DNA of 64,000 nucleotides from Saprospiraceae bacterium (GCA_019187225.1 JABAQQ010000024.1:166671-230670); one strand, 5' to 3'. Shown: positions 8,013 through 16,761, counted from the stretch's first letter. Numbers and translations are program-made. Notes: generated from the letters alone by a model not told the origin.

Positions 8013-8969
8013 TCAAGCCACGCTCGCCGCAATCGCCCGTATCGTTTCCGTATCGCCCATCGTATAATAATGCAGGCAGGGCACGCCGGCGGCTTTCAAC
8101 TCCTTAGATTGTTGGATGCACCATTCGATGCCGACTTGTTTGACGGCTTCGTCGTCTTTGGCCTTCAAAATTTCGCTGACGAACTCGTCGGGCATATTGA
8201 CGTAAAACTTGCGCGGGATGGCGTTGAGCTGGTAGCGCTTGGTCAGGGGTTTCAGGCCCGGTACGATGGGCACCTCGATGCCAGCCTTGCGGCAGGCTTC
8301 CACGTAATCGAAGTATTTCCGGTTGTCGAAAAACATTTGCGTCACGATATAGCCCGCTCCGGCATCTACTTTTTGTTTGGTAAAATACAGGTCGGTCGGC
8401 AGGTTGGGCGCCTCGAAGTGCTTTTCCGGGTAACCTGCCACGCCGACGCAGAAGTCGGTTTTTTCGCCGTTGACGATATTGGCATCTAAGTAGCGGCCTT
8501 CGTTCATCCCGACGATCTGGCGCACGAGGTCGAGGGCGTATTTGTGGCCGTTTTCGTTGGGAATGAATTTGTCCTCGAACTGCCGCGCGTCGCCGCGCAG
8601 GGCGAGCACGTTGTTGATGCCCAGGAAGTTGAGGTCAATCAGCGCGTTCTCCGTTTCTTCCACCGAAAAGCCGCCGCAGATGAGGTGCGGCACAGCGTCC
8701 ACACCGTAGCGGTGCATAATAGCCGCACAAATGCCGACCGTGCCGGGGCGCTTGCGGATGGCCGTTTTTTCATAATACCCCGACGGCCGTTGTTTGTACA
8801 AAAACTCCTCGCGGTGGTAGGTCACGTCGATGAACGGCGGCTTGAATTCCATCAGCGTGTCCAGCGTTTTAAAAATGGACTGCATGCTGCCGCCTTTGAG
8901 CGGGGGCAATACTTCAAAGGAGACCAGTGTTTTGTCTTTTGCTTTTGAGAAATGCTCGGTTACTTTCAT
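8013..8969 (-). CDS. metF: 5,10-methylenetetrahydrofolate reductase
   Basis: 318 residues from MKVTEHFSKAKDKTLVSFEV; an earlier in-frame ATG at 9014 gives a poor N-terminus. A TIM-barrel flavoenzyme: TLVSFEVLPPLKGGSM carries the catalytic Glu region, followed by FIDVTYHREE, VPHLICGGFSVEE, NVLALRGDAR, CVGVAGYPEKHFEAP and KVDAGAGYIVTQMFFD, all typical of MTHFR. It reduces 5,10-methylene-THF to 5-methyl-THF for methionine synthesis using NAD(P)H and FAD. It stands alone, with a long 7-bp tandem repeat immediately upstream (9044-9302). Confidence 0.95.
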   Translation of the reverse strand: MKVTEHFSKAKDKTLVSFEVLPPLKGGSMQSIFKTLDTLMEFKPPFIDVTYHREEFLYKQRPSGYYEKTAIRKRPGTVGICAAIMHRYGVDAVPHLICGGFSVEETENALIDLNFLGINNVLALRGDARQFEDKFIPNENGHKYALDLVRQIVGMNEGRYLDANIVNGEKTDFCVGVAGYPEKHFEAPNLPTDLYFTKQKVDAGAGYIVTQMFFDNRKYFDYVEACRKAGIEVPIVPGLKPLTKRYQLNAIPRKFYVNMPDEFVSEILKAKDDEAVKQVGIEWCIQQSKELKAAGVPCLHYYTMGDTETIRAIAASVA

Positions 8970-9043
8970 TGTTCTTTGAATTTTCCCATGATTATTTAGC
9001 GCTTTGATGAACAATTGATTACAAAGCTAAGCTATTTTCTTTA

Positions 9044-9302
9044 TACCGTCTACCGTCTACCGTCTACCGTCTACCGTCCACCGTCCACCGTCTACCGTCC
9101 ACCGTCTACCGTCCACCGTCTACCGTCCACCGTCCACCGTCCACCGTCTACCGTCCACCGTCTACCGTCCACCGTCCACCGTCCACCGTCTACCGTCCAC
9201 CGTCCACCGTCTACCGTCCACCGTCCACCGTCCACCGTCCACCGTCTACCGTCCACCGTCCACCGTCCACCGTCTACCGTCCACCGTCCACCGTCCACCG
9301 TC
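9044..9302 (+). repeat. 37-copy 7-bp tandem repeat, unit YACCGTC
   Basis: Thirty-seven perfect head-to-tail heptamers. Each unit is either TACCGTC or CACCGTC; no other position varies. The T variant dominates the first five units, and C variants dominate towards 9302. The array fills the gap between the metF start and the 3' end of the next minus-strand gene (stop at 9307). Long apparent reading frames across it on both strands are a consequence of the 21-bp translation period, not genes. Confidence 0.97.
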
Positions 9303-9306
9303 CATC

Positions 9307-11280
9307 TCACCTTTGCGCATCCGCCCGCGCTTTCATCTCTGCTGCTTTGGCCGCGTTGCCTGTAGCAGCATATATCTCGGCGGCATCGTCGAGCAGGCGA
9401 ATGTCTTCGGTTTGGCGGTTGATGCCGTATTGAATGAATTTTAGCGCCGTTTGGGCGTCTTTTTTCTTTTGCCAGAAAAATTCGTAGCCCGCGCGGTGGC
9501 AGAACGCCACGTATTTGTCGGCGTTGGAACCGTCCAGATAGGTCATATACTTGTCGAGGAAGTCGCGGAAATTGGTATTGTAAGGGATCTTTTCCAGGAT
9601 ATATTCGAACTCGTGGAAGAGTTTGTCCAACTGGTGGTCCTGTTCGAAACGGGCGGCAGCGACCGCCGATTTCATCACCAGGGCTGCGCCGTAGTTGGGG
9701 TTGATCTCGAGCGACTGTTTGATATGGTATTCCATCGTATCTATGAGCGCCACTTTTTTCGCCGGATCTTTTGTTTTTTGGTACTCATCCTTGTACAGGG
9801 AAGTGACGTAAAAACAGTGCGAACGCGCACTGTTATAGGAAACCTTGATGGCGGCCTCGTTGAGCGAGTTGGCGTTTTTCCAGTCAGGCACGCGGGTGAC
9901 GGTGCGCCAACCGAAAAAGGCTGCCACGGCCACCATCAGTCCGGCAGCCAGAATGCCGGGCCGGTCGGGCTCTCCCCGGAACCATTCGGGCAATCTACGG
10001 GTCAGGAACCATCCGGCCAGGATACAAAATGCCACCGAAGGCATGTAGGCAAATCGCTCGTTCATAAAAGCGCCGACGGTGACGAACAGGTTGGACACGA
10101 TGCTCAGCGTCAGGAGCCAGAATACGATGGAATAGGCCGGTGTGCTGCGTTTGCGCACATTCAACAATGCCCACACGCCCATGCCGAGGTATAAAGCCAG
10201 AGACACCAGCGCCCGCCAGTCGGTCCAGCCCACTTTCGGCACGTGGTAAGGGTAGTAGTCATGCGTGAGCGGGTGCGGATAGAAAAGCAGTTTCACGTAC
10301 CAACCGAGTGTGAGGAAGATCGTCGCCAGTTTTTCTCCACCGGTCATGCCGAGGAAAGGATTGTTCATCAGGTCGGTCGTGGCTTTGCCGTGGTCGAGCA
10401 TGAAACCCAGCGCCTTGTAGCGCACGATGATGAACAAAAACGTGGCCGCCAACAAGGGTAGCGAGGCTTTAATAACCCGACCTGCCGGTTGTTTGGTGAA
10501 AAACCAGACGGTGAACGGGATCACCGCCACGAAAGTCAGCGCGTTTTCTTTGGACAACATGCCCAAAAACAGGAACATGCCCGAGAGCCAGAGCCAAAGC
10601 GAACGATTGGTGTCGAAATATTTCAAAGTCGCATACAGCGCGGTGAGGCTGCCGAGCAGGGCAAGTATTTCGTCGCGGCCTTTGATGTTGGCCACTGCCT
10701 CCGAGTGCAGCGGATGCAGGACGAAGATCACCGAAGCGAGAAAGGGCAGGCTGAAATACCACCACCCGCCTTCCTTCAGCGGGAACAAGCCCAGCAGGAT
10801 GCGATACAACAAAATGCCCGTCAGCCCGTACAACAGGATGTTGATAAAGTGGCTGATGTGCGGCAAGTCGGCGTTTCCTTTTCCAAAAATGCCGATCTCC
10901 ATCGCGAAGGTCGCCAGCGACAAAGGCCGGTAGCGCCCGCCTTCCAGCAGGAAAAGTTGTTCTTTTCTCTGGAAATAGCCCATGAAACTGTCCGCTCCGA
11001 AAATCTCCCGCAGCCCGGCAAAACCTTTCATCACGAAGGCATTCTTGTGGATCACCATCTCGTCGTCGAGCACGTAGCCGAAACCGATGGATACGGCATA
11101 GAGAGCGAAAGCCAGCGCCAGGAGCAGCAATGCGGGCAGCCAATGCTGCCGCCAGAAACCGGGCAGAAAGGTATTGGTCCGCTGCGGCGGTACAGCTTTG
11201 GGGCGTGCTTGCGCTACCGGTTTAGGCGCTGCCGTTTTGGCGGGGGCAGCTTTGGATTTGGATTTGTTTTTCGCAGACAT
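9307..11280 (-). CDS. TMTC/dolichyl-phosphate-mannose-mannosyltransferase-like membrane protein with C-terminal TPRs
   Basis: About 657 residues from MSAKNKSKSKAAPAK. The N-terminal ~45 residues are Lys/Ala/Pro-rich and cytoplasmic. Roughly 10 hydrophobic helices follow (~50-475). After the first helix comes YVLDDEMVIHKNAFVMKG, resembling the DD-containing first loop of GT-C/PMT enzymes, and then GGRYRPLSLATFAMEIGIFG and VLHPLHSEAVANIKGRDEI, typical of TMTC proteins. The C-terminal ~170 residues carry TPR-like repeats. A membrane glycosyltransferase or glycan-related scaffold is likely; donor and acceptor are unknown. Confidence 0.8.
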   Translation of the reverse strand: MSAKNKSKSKAAPAKTAAPKPVAQARPKAVPPQRTNTFLPGFWRQHWLPALLLLALAFALYAVSIGFGYVLDDEMVIHKNAFVMKGFAGLREIFGADSFMGYFQRKEQLFLLEGGRYRPLSLATFAMEIGIFGKGNADLPHISHFINILLYGLTGILLYRILLGLFPLKEGGWWYFSLPFLASVIFVLHPLHSEAVANIKGRDEILALLGSLTALYATLKYFDTNRSLWLWLSGMFLFLGMLSKENALTFVAVIPFTVWFFTKQPAGRVIKASLPLLAATFLFIIVRYKALGFMLDHGKATTDLMNNPFLGMTGGEKLATIFLTLGWYVKLLFYPHPLTHDYYPYHVPKVGWTDWRALVSLALYLGMGVWALLNVRKRSTPAYSIVFWLLTLSIVSNLFVTVGAFMNERFAYMPSVAFCILAGWFLTRRLPEWFRGEPDRPGILAAGLMVAVAAFFGWRTVTRVPDWKNANSLNEAAIKVSYNSARSHCFYVTSLYKDEYQKTKDPAKKVALIDTMEYHIKQSLEINPNYGAALVMKSAVAAARFEQDHQLDKLFHEFEYILEKIPYNTNFRDFLDKYMTYLDGSNADKYVAFCHRAGYEFFWQKKKDAQTALKFIQYGINRQTEDIRLLDDAAEIYAATGNAAKAAEMKARADAQR

Positions 11281-11492
11281 GTGTGAAAGACGCGATGGTA
11301 TTAAAGGCGTGAGCGCCATGAGCAATATTTGCGGCGCAAATATCGCGCTTTGTGCGGGAGCGCAAAAGGTGGAATTCAGATAGGTGGGATTTTAAAAAGA
11401 TCGGAAGGGGTGGACGGAGCGAAATCACTTCGCGCCGGCATTTTTTGCGAATTTCCTTGTTTTATCTTACTTTCGCCAAGCAATATTCGCCT

Positions 11493-12044
11493 ATGCCTTC
11501 CTCGAAACAAGAACTGAAAGCACTGCTTACCCAGGGAAAACTCGAAACCGCCCTCGCAACGCTCGTCGGGCTAACGGAGCACACGGACGACGCCGAACTG
11601 CGCCAGCGCGTTTTGACCCTCTCCGGGCAATTTGCTCAACTGAAAAAACAGCACCTGACCGGCCTGCTTGACGACAAAGACTATCGCCTGCAATGGAACC
11701 GCATCGCTGCGGCGGTGGCGGATATCGCTGATACTGAGGCGGTGACTGCCAGTCACCGCCTCAGTACGAACTTGCGCTGGAAAAAATGGGCGCTCATCCT
11801 CGGCATTTTAGCCGCTATCGCTGGCATCACAGGCTACAATGTTTTTTTTGAAAAAGCGGAGCCAACGCCTGTCATATTGCCTGCTGCTGAACAGCCTGAA
11901 AAAGACACGATAGTTATCGTCCTGCCGCCGCCGGGCAAGTCGGTTGGCAAAAACAACGTCAACATCACCGTGAAGGACAAAGCCAAAGTCGGCAACATCA
12001 TCACCGGCGATTCCAACAGCATTGATATCAAGCAGGATTTTTGA
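11493..12044 (+). CDS. EAD11 effector-associated domain protein with one transmembrane segment
   Basis: 183 residues from MPSSKQELKALLTQGKLETA. Residues ~3-82 match effector-associated domain 11 (LKALLTQGKLETALATL, then QLKKQHLTGLLDDKDYRLQ and WNRIAAAVADI), a helical adaptor domain known from bacterial conflict and NTPase signalling systems. One transmembrane helix follows (WALILGILAAIAGITGYNVF, ~91-112). The extracytoplasmic tail ends in VNITVKDKAKVGNIITGDSN, a motif repeated at the start of the next protein. EAD11 should therefore face the cytoplasm and the tail the periplasm. Probable co-transcription with the TPR gene 119 bp downstream; the gap contains a palindromic repeat overlapping this gene's stop codon. 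Confidence 0.75.
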   Translation: MPSSKQELKALLTQGKLETALATLVGLTEHTDDAELRQRVLTLSGQFAQLKKQHLTGLLDDKDYRLQWNRIAAAVADIADTEAVTASHRLSTNLRWKKWALILGILAAIAGITGYNVFFEKAEPTPVILPAAEQPEKDTIVIVLPPPGKSVGKNNVNITVKDKAKVGNIITGDSNSIDIKQDF

Positions 12045-12136
12045 GGTGTCATCTCGACGCAGGAGGGGTGGCATCTCAGAAATCGTTCGCTCCTTCGTGC
12101 GGAGATGTCGCCTCTCCTGCGTCGAGATGACACCTC
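12043..12136. repeat. 94-bp palindromic element (copy 1 of 2)
   Basis: Outer arms of ~35 bp are nearly perfect inverted repeats: GAGGTGTCATCTCGACGCAG at 12043 pairs with the complementary arm ending ATGACACCTC at 12136. A second complementary pair, GCATCTC and GAGATGT, closes a ~24-nt loop. The left end overlaps the TGA stop of the EAD11 gene. A second copy with the same termini lies at 57980-58059. It is probably a REP/MITE-like non-autonomous repeat. Confidence 0.85.
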
Positions 12137-12162
12137 CTTTCACAAAAACCAACCTTACAACC

Positions 12163-14568
12163 ATGAAAAAAACAATCTTTCTTTTACACGCCGTAGCCTT
12201 TTCACTCGCCGAAGTCTTGACGCAGTTGAGGGCGAAGGCGGGTCTCGCGCTCCTCTTTTTTGTCGTCCCGACTCAGGAGGGGACTGCTCAGCAGCCCGCC
12301 AACGTCACCGTACAAGACGACGCCAAAGTCGGCGTCATCGTCACCGGCACGGGCAACACCATCAACACCACGCAGATTTTCGGCAAATCGCCCGAGTACG
12401 CCGAACTCAAAAAACGCCTCGACGGTTTAGCCGCCTCAATAGCGAAAAAAGCCGACGCCTGCGAGCAGATGGCAAAAGACAGCCTGCCCGCCAAATACCG
12501 CGATGCCTGCCGCGCCGAACTCATCGCCCTGAATGCCGAACGCGACTCGGTGCAAAAAATCGAGACCCGCTTCCGGGAGGATGTGATCCGGTTGGCGGAG
12601 ACATTTTCCACGATAAAACTCAACAGCGAGCGGCTGCGATTGGCCAAACAACTCTTCGACGAAGGAAAGATCCACGAGGCGGACAATGTGCTGAGCGCGA
12701 AGGAAATGCAACGGGAAGGCGACGCCTTGCTTGCCCGGAAAGAGCGCGCGCAACAAACATTGCAAGAGACCGACAGCCTGTTGCTTGTCAAGGCTGACGA
12801 GTACGCCATGAAAGCCCGACTGAAGGTTCTCGACTATGCCGACCCACTGCGCTATGATTCTGCACAGATATACTTCGAACAATCGCGGCGATATGCCGAG
12901 ACGATAGAAAATTTGAAGGATTTTGCCAATTTATTGTATTCCCAAAACCAGAGTCATCGAAGCATAGCGTATTTGGAGAAAGCCATGCAATTGGCTCATT
13001 CAGAAAACGATGAAGCATTGTTGGCCAGGGACCTTGGTCATTGTTACTACACGAATCAAAAAATGGCGGAAGCCGAAAAGATGTATCTCCGCTCGCTGGA
13101 AATCAGAGAGCGATTAGCCGCGAGCAACCCCGCGCAGTTCGAGCCGGGTTTGGCGATGACGGCCATGAACCTGGGCATTTTTTACGAAGCCGTTCAAAAA
13201 ATGGTGGAATCAGAAAAGATGTACCTCCGCTCGCTCGAAATATATGAACGATTGGCCAAGAGCAACCCCGCGCAGTTCGAGCCCGATTTAGCGAATACGG
13301 CCATGAACCTGGGCGTTTTTTACTACACGAATCTTAAAATGGTGGAATCAGAAAAGATGTACCTCCGCTCGCTCGAAATATATGAGCGATTGGTCAAGAG
13401 CAACCCCGCGCAGTTCGAGCCCGATTTAGCGAATACGGCCATGAACCTGGGGCTGTATTACGCTACCGTTCAAAAAATGGCGGAATCAGAAAAGATGTAC
13501 CTCCGCTCGCTCGAAATATATGAGCGATTGGCCAAGAGCAACCCCGCACAGTTCGAGCCGAACTTGGCGAGGACAGCCATGAACTTCGGCAATTTTTACA
13601 AAGCCGTTCAAAAAATGGCGGAATCAGAAAAGATGTACCTCCGCTCACTGGAAATCTATGAGCGATTGGCCGCGAGCAACCCTGCGCAATTCGAGCCCGA
13701 TTTGGAAAAAGTGCTTGAATGCTTGGGTATTTATTTCGCAGCAATTCATAAGAATGCTGATGCGGAAACAATGTATCTACGGGCATTTGAAATTTCAGAG
13801 CGATTGGCCGCGAACAACCCCGCGCAGTTCGAGCCCGATTTGGCGAGGACGGCCATGAACTTAGGACTGTATTACACTACCATCCAAAAAATGGCGGAAT
13901 CAGAAAAGATGAACCTACGGTCGCTCGAAATATATGAGCGATTGGCCAGAAGCAACCCCGCGCAGTTCGAGCCTTATTTGGCATTCGCCCTGAACAGTTT
14001 TGGCCATTTCCGGCAAGTGACCGGTCAATTCGATGAGGCAAAAAAAATGTACAGTCAGGCATTGGCATTGCGTCAAAAGGCTGTGACGAGCGGGCAAACG
14101 TATTTTTTCAATGAACTGGGTCTCGTATATGAAAATATGGCAGCCCTGCGCGATTCTTTTGCGTCACGCGGTGACTGGGCTGACGTGGTTGCCATCCAGC
14201 AAGAGCGGGCTGCCTGTGTGGATTCCCTCATCAGCGTTGAAACGTCGCTCACTAAAATCGCATCTCAGGACTATGGCGCGCTCTCCTGGTATCGTCTCTT
14301 CGCCCGCCAATATCCGGAAGCGCAAGCCGCCGCCGAGCGTGCGCTCTCTTTCGACCCTTCTCAAAACTGGATACGCACCAACCTCGGCCACTCTTACCTC
14401 CTGCGCGGCGATTGGGAAAAAGCGAAGCAGGCTTATGAGCAGTATATCGCCAACGAAAAAGACCAGGCCGTCGCCAAAACGACCCTGCTCCAAGACTGGA
14501 ACGATCTCGAAAAAGCGGGCGTGACGCACCCGGATATGGAAAAGGCACGGAAGTGGTTGAAGGAGTGA
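12163..14568 (+). CDS. Secreted TPR-array protein paired with the EAD11 membrane protein
   Basis: About 801 residues from MKKTIFLLHAVAFSLAEVL. The signal region is irregular: a hydrophobic start, then a charged RAKAG segment, then LALLFFVVPTQEGTAQ. The mature start (PANVTVQDDAKVGVIVTG) repeats the motif at the C-terminus of the upstream EAD11 protein. Residues ~60-260 are coiled-coil-like. From ~290 a run of TPRs follows, including about seven ~46-residue copies (SEKMYLRSLEIYERLAKSNP plus AQFEPDLA.TAMNLG) that are nearly identical at DNA level between ~13060 and 13990; two canonical TPRs close the protein. Inference: a periplasmic sensor or scaffold for the EAD11 partner. Confidence 0.82.
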   Translation: MKKTIFLLHAVAFSLAEVLTQLRAKAGLALLFFVVPTQEGTAQQPANVTVQDDAKVGVIVTGTGNTINTTQIFGKSPEYAELKKRLDGLAASIAKKADACEQMAKDSLPAKYRDACRAELIALNAERDSVQKIETRFREDVIRLAETFSTIKLNSERLRLAKQLFDEGKIHEADNVLSAKEMQREGDALLARKERAQQTLQETDSLLLVKADEYAMKARLKVLDYADPLRYDSAQIYFEQSRRYAETIENLKDFANLLYSQNQSHRSIAYLEKAMQLAHSENDEALLARDLGHCYYTNQKMAEAEKMYLRSLEIRERLAASNPAQFEPGLAMTAMNLGIFYEAVQKMVESEKMYLRSLEIYERLAKSNPAQFEPDLANTAMNLGVFYYTNLKMVESEKMYLRSLEIYERLVKSNPAQFEPDLANTAMNLGLYYATVQKMAESEKMYLRSLEIYERLAKSNPAQFEPNLARTAMNFGNFYKAVQKMAESEKMYLRSLEIYERLAASNPAQFEPDLEKVLECLGIYFAAIHKNADAETMYLRAFEISERLAANNPAQFEPDLARTAMNLGLYYTTIQKMAESEKMNLRSLEIYERLARSNPAQFEPYLAFALNSFGHFRQVTGQFDEAKKMYSQALALRQKAVTSGQTYFFNELGLVYENMAALRDSFASRGDWADVVAIQQERAACVDSLISVETSLTKIASQDYGALSWYRLFARQYPEAQAAAERALSFDPSQNWIRTNLGHSYLLRGDWEKAKQAYEQYIANEKDQAVAKTTLLQDWNDLEKAGVTHPDMEKARKWLKE

Positions 14569-14788
14569 ATCAAAATGGGCGGGATGTCAAAAGGGTTAGG
14601 AAGGATACCCGCGCAGCGGAGAAAAACCCTTTCCAATTCTTGCTAAATCAAGCAAATCCTGATTCGGATTGTTGATTGAATAAATGGTCAAAAACAACAA
14701 TTAAGGGGAAAAACAAATGGTCATCGTTGAATATTACGGATGCGGATTTGCAAAGCCTGTTGGACGCAATAGATTTCGAATGATTTAG
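14569..14788. other. Intergenic stretch with decayed sequence
   Basis: No intact gene. AAAGGGTT near 14596 and AACCCTTT near 14628 can pair across a ~30-nt loop, but no T run follows, so a terminator is doubtful. A short plus-strand reading (KWSSLNITDADLQSLLDAID, ~14706-14780) ends at a stop and could be a coding remnant; its family was not recognised. Confidence 0.4.
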
Positions 14789-14908
14789 TTTCCTAACGAA
14801 GCCAAAGCCACACTCCTTAAAGACATGGACGACCTCGAAGCCGCAGGCGCAATATCGAAGGAGCGCATGAGCAAGATGGAAAAAGCAAGGGCGTGGGTGA
14901 AGAAGTGA
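14789..14908 (+). pseudogene. Duplicated C-terminal remnant of the TPR-array gene
   Basis: The open stretch reads NEAKATLLKDMDDLEAAGAI and then SKERMSKMEKARAWVKK before a TGA. It aligns with the last ~37 residues of the TPR protein at 12163-14568 (AKTTLLQDWNDLEKAGVT, then HPDMEKARKWLKE). An in-frame TAG at 14786 precedes it and there is no start, so it is the tail of a lost paralogue. It suggests the TPR gene once existed in tandem and one copy was deleted. Confidence 0.75.
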
Positions 14909-14979
14909 ATACGATAAATCAATGCTACTGTTTGACTCTCCTTGAAACTGCTTACTTTTGTGCAAAACTTATCATTGCC

Positions 14980-15195
14980 ATGACAAGGATTGCCGTCCCA
15001 TTGGAAAATTCATTAAACGAGCGCCTGCTTACACAGGCCGCCAAACTCAATCTGAAGCCGGAAGAATTGGCAGCAAAAGCCATTCGCAATATCCTCTTTT
15101 TGTTGGAAATGAAGGCGATGCAATCGGAGTTGAAGCCTTTGCTGGAAGCCAAGGGAATTAAAAACGAGGATGATTTGTACGCTGTCGTCTCATGA
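14980..15195 (+). CDS. Putative antitoxin of a PIN-type toxin-antitoxin pair
   Basis: 71 residues from MTRIAVPLENSLNERLLTQ. The length, the N-terminal strand followed by two helices (AKLNLKPEELAAKAIRNIL) and the position directly before a PIN toxin fit a ribbon-helix-helix-like antitoxin that binds its own promoter and the toxin. Its TGA overlaps the ATG of the toxin gene (ATGA, 15192-15195), the usual translational coupling of such pairs. The frame is intact although the toxin is frameshifted. Confidence 0.75.
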   Translation: MTRIAVPLENSLNERLLTQAAKLNLKPEELAAKAIRNILFLLEMKAMQSELKPLLEAKGIKNEDDLYAVVS

Positions 15196-15583
15196 AGGTT
15201 GTAGTGGATACGAATGTGTTGATTTCCGCTTTCGTATTCGGCGGTAATGCGGAACGAGTGTTGGAGAAGACGCTTGCAATCGGCGAAGTGGTTTGTTCTG
15301 CCTTTATTATCAATGAATTAACAAGGGTTTTGACAGAAAAATTTGATGTTCCTGCCGAAAAGGTTATCGCATTTTGGGCACACTGAAACACGTCGCCATA
15401 ATAGTCGAACCCAATACTCCCCTGCCGAATATCTGTCGTGATCCGGATGACAACAATATCCTTCAACTGGCAGAAACTGCTAATGCCAATTTTATCGTTA
15501 CCGGTGACAAAGATTTGCTCACGTTGGCAGTTTTCGGTAGTACAAAAATTGTCTCGCCCGCTGTATTTATGCAAACGGAGTGA
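15192..15583 (+). pseudogene. PIN-domain toxin (TIGR00305-like) disrupted by a frameshift
   Basis: The first frame gives MKVVVDTNVLISAFVFGG and VVCSAFIINELTRVLTEKF and ends at a TGA near 15386. The rest continues in another frame: LGTLKHVAIIVEPNTPLPNI, then CRDPDDNNILQLAETA and IVTGDKDLL. Joined, they make one full PIN toxin of ~130 residues with all expected acidic residues (VDTN, NEL, DPDDN, TGDKD). The lesion is near 15371-15380, around a short T run and G run (ATTTTGGG), consistent with loss of a single base. PIN toxins are Mg2+-dependent RNases. A sequencing error cannot be excluded. Confidence 0.85.
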
Positions 15584-15622
15584 TCGCTTCCCAGGTTTAA
15601 ATCATATCAAGGCAATCCCGAT

Positions 15623-16582
15623 TCACACCCTTTCCCCCAAATGATACTGCACCGCCAGATGATGCAGCATATCCTTCGTCATGGCGTCGAGGTCGAACTC
15701 GGGTTTCCAGCCCCAGTCGTGGCGGGCAGCGGAGTCGTCTATCGAAGCAGGCCAGGAGTCGGCGATGGCCTGGCGGAAATCGGGTTTGTAGGTGATTTTA
15801 AAGTTGGACATCAGTTTGCGGATGCTCGCCGCCACTTCTGCCGGGGTGAAACTCATGCCTGCGAGGTTGTAGCTCGTGCGCACCGAGAGGCGGTTGGCAG
15901 GGGCTTCCATCAGTTCGAGCGTGGCGCGGATGGCATCGGGCATATAGAGCATGGGCAGGCTGGTGTCCTGGCTCAGAAAACACTCGTAGGGCTTGGCCTG
16001 GATGGCGTAGTGGTAGATGTCCACCGCGTAGTCGGTCGTGCCGCCGCCGGGCATGCTCTGGTAGCCGATGATGCCGGGGTAACGAATCGAGCGCACGTCT
16101 ACGCCGTAGCGGCGGTAGTAGTAGTTCGCCCAGTTTTCGCCCGCCACTTTGCTGATACCGTAGACAGTTTCGGGGATCAAAACTTCGTATTGCGGCGTAT
16201 TGGCGTGGGCGGCTTCACGGCCGAACACGGCGATGGACGACGGAAAATAGACTTTGGCGAGATTGCGCTGGCGGCTGATCTCCAGCACGTTGAACAAGCT
16301 GCGCATGTTGATGTCCCAGGCCTTCATCGGGTCTTTTTCACCGGTGGCGCTCAGGATGGCGGCGAGGTGGTATATCTGGTTGATCTTCCATTTTTTCACC
16401 ACTTCTTCTAAAGCAAGCGGGTCCAGGGCATTGAGTATCTCGACGGGACCTTCCTGCGGCCCAAGGTCGCGCAGGTCGGTAGCGACAACATTATCGGGTT
16501 GATAAACCTCGCGCAGGGCGTCGGTCAGGACGGAGCCGATCTGGCCGCCGGCGCCGATGATGAGGATGCGGTCTTGTTTCAT
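15623..16582 (-). CDS. tdh: L-threonine 3-dehydrogenase, SDR/epimerase type
   Basis: 319 residues. Rossmann NAD-binding motif ILIIGAGGQIGSVL at the N-terminus; catalytic SSIAVFG and YGISK (YxxxK). The stretch VRSIRYPGIIGYQSMPGGGT and TDYAVDIYHYAI, then DFRQAIADSWPASIDDSAA, is characteristic of the SDR-type threonine dehydrogenases known from Flavobacterium and trypanosomes, rather than of UDP-sugar epimerases. It oxidises L-threonine to 2-amino-3-ketobutyrate with NAD+ in the cytoplasm. No kbl (glycine C-acetyltransferase) gene is adjacent. Normal family length. Confidence 0.88.
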   Translation of the reverse strand: MKQDRILIIGAGGQIGSVLTDALREVYQPDNVVATDLRDLGPQEGPVEILNALDPLALEEVVKKWKINQIYHLAAILSATGEKDPMKAWDINMRSLFNVLEISRQRNLAKVYFPSSIAVFGREAAHANTPQYEVLIPETVYGISKVAGENWANYYYRRYGVDVRSIRYPGIIGYQSMPGGGTTDYAVDIYHYAIQAKPYECFLSQDTSLPMLYMPDAIRATLELMEAPANRLSVRTSYNLAGMSFTPAEVAASIRKLMSNFKITYKPDFRQAIADSWPASIDDSAARHDWGWKPEFDLDAMTKDMLHHLAVQYHLGERV

Positions 16583-16632
16583 TATTAAACTTGGTTAGGT
16601 ACAGCATGAATAGTAAGAGCGTTTCGGCAATC

Positions 16633-16674
16633 ATTGTACATTGGAAATTGATTATTGTACATTGAAAATTAATT
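16633..16674. repeat. Two tandem 21-bp copies
   Basis: Each copy starts ATTGTACATTG; they differ at two positions. The 21-bp length is three times the 7-bp period of the neighbouring array, so it may be a degenerate relative of it. Confidence 0.75.
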
Positions 16675-16705
16675 AAATTTATATTTTTAAAATTTACAAT
16701 TATAA

Positions 16706-16761
16706 AATGTCCAATGTCCAATGTCCAATGTCCAATGTCCAATGTCCAATGTCCAATGTCC
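16706..16761. repeat. 8-copy 7-bp tandem repeat, unit AATGTCC
   Basis: Eight perfect heptamers upstream of porU and tdh. On the minus strand the unit is GGACATT, which resembles the GGACGGT reading of the array at 9044-9302. Confidence 0.95.

Noticed and set aside
9044-9302. CRISPR-like array
   Set aside because: The units are directly adjacent 7-mers with no unique spacers.
9015-9365. 116-codon plus-strand and 72-codon minus-strand frames with TVYRPPS / RWTVDGG repeats
   Set aside because: They are produced by the 7-bp DNA repeat (21-bp translation period); no start context and no independent protein signal.
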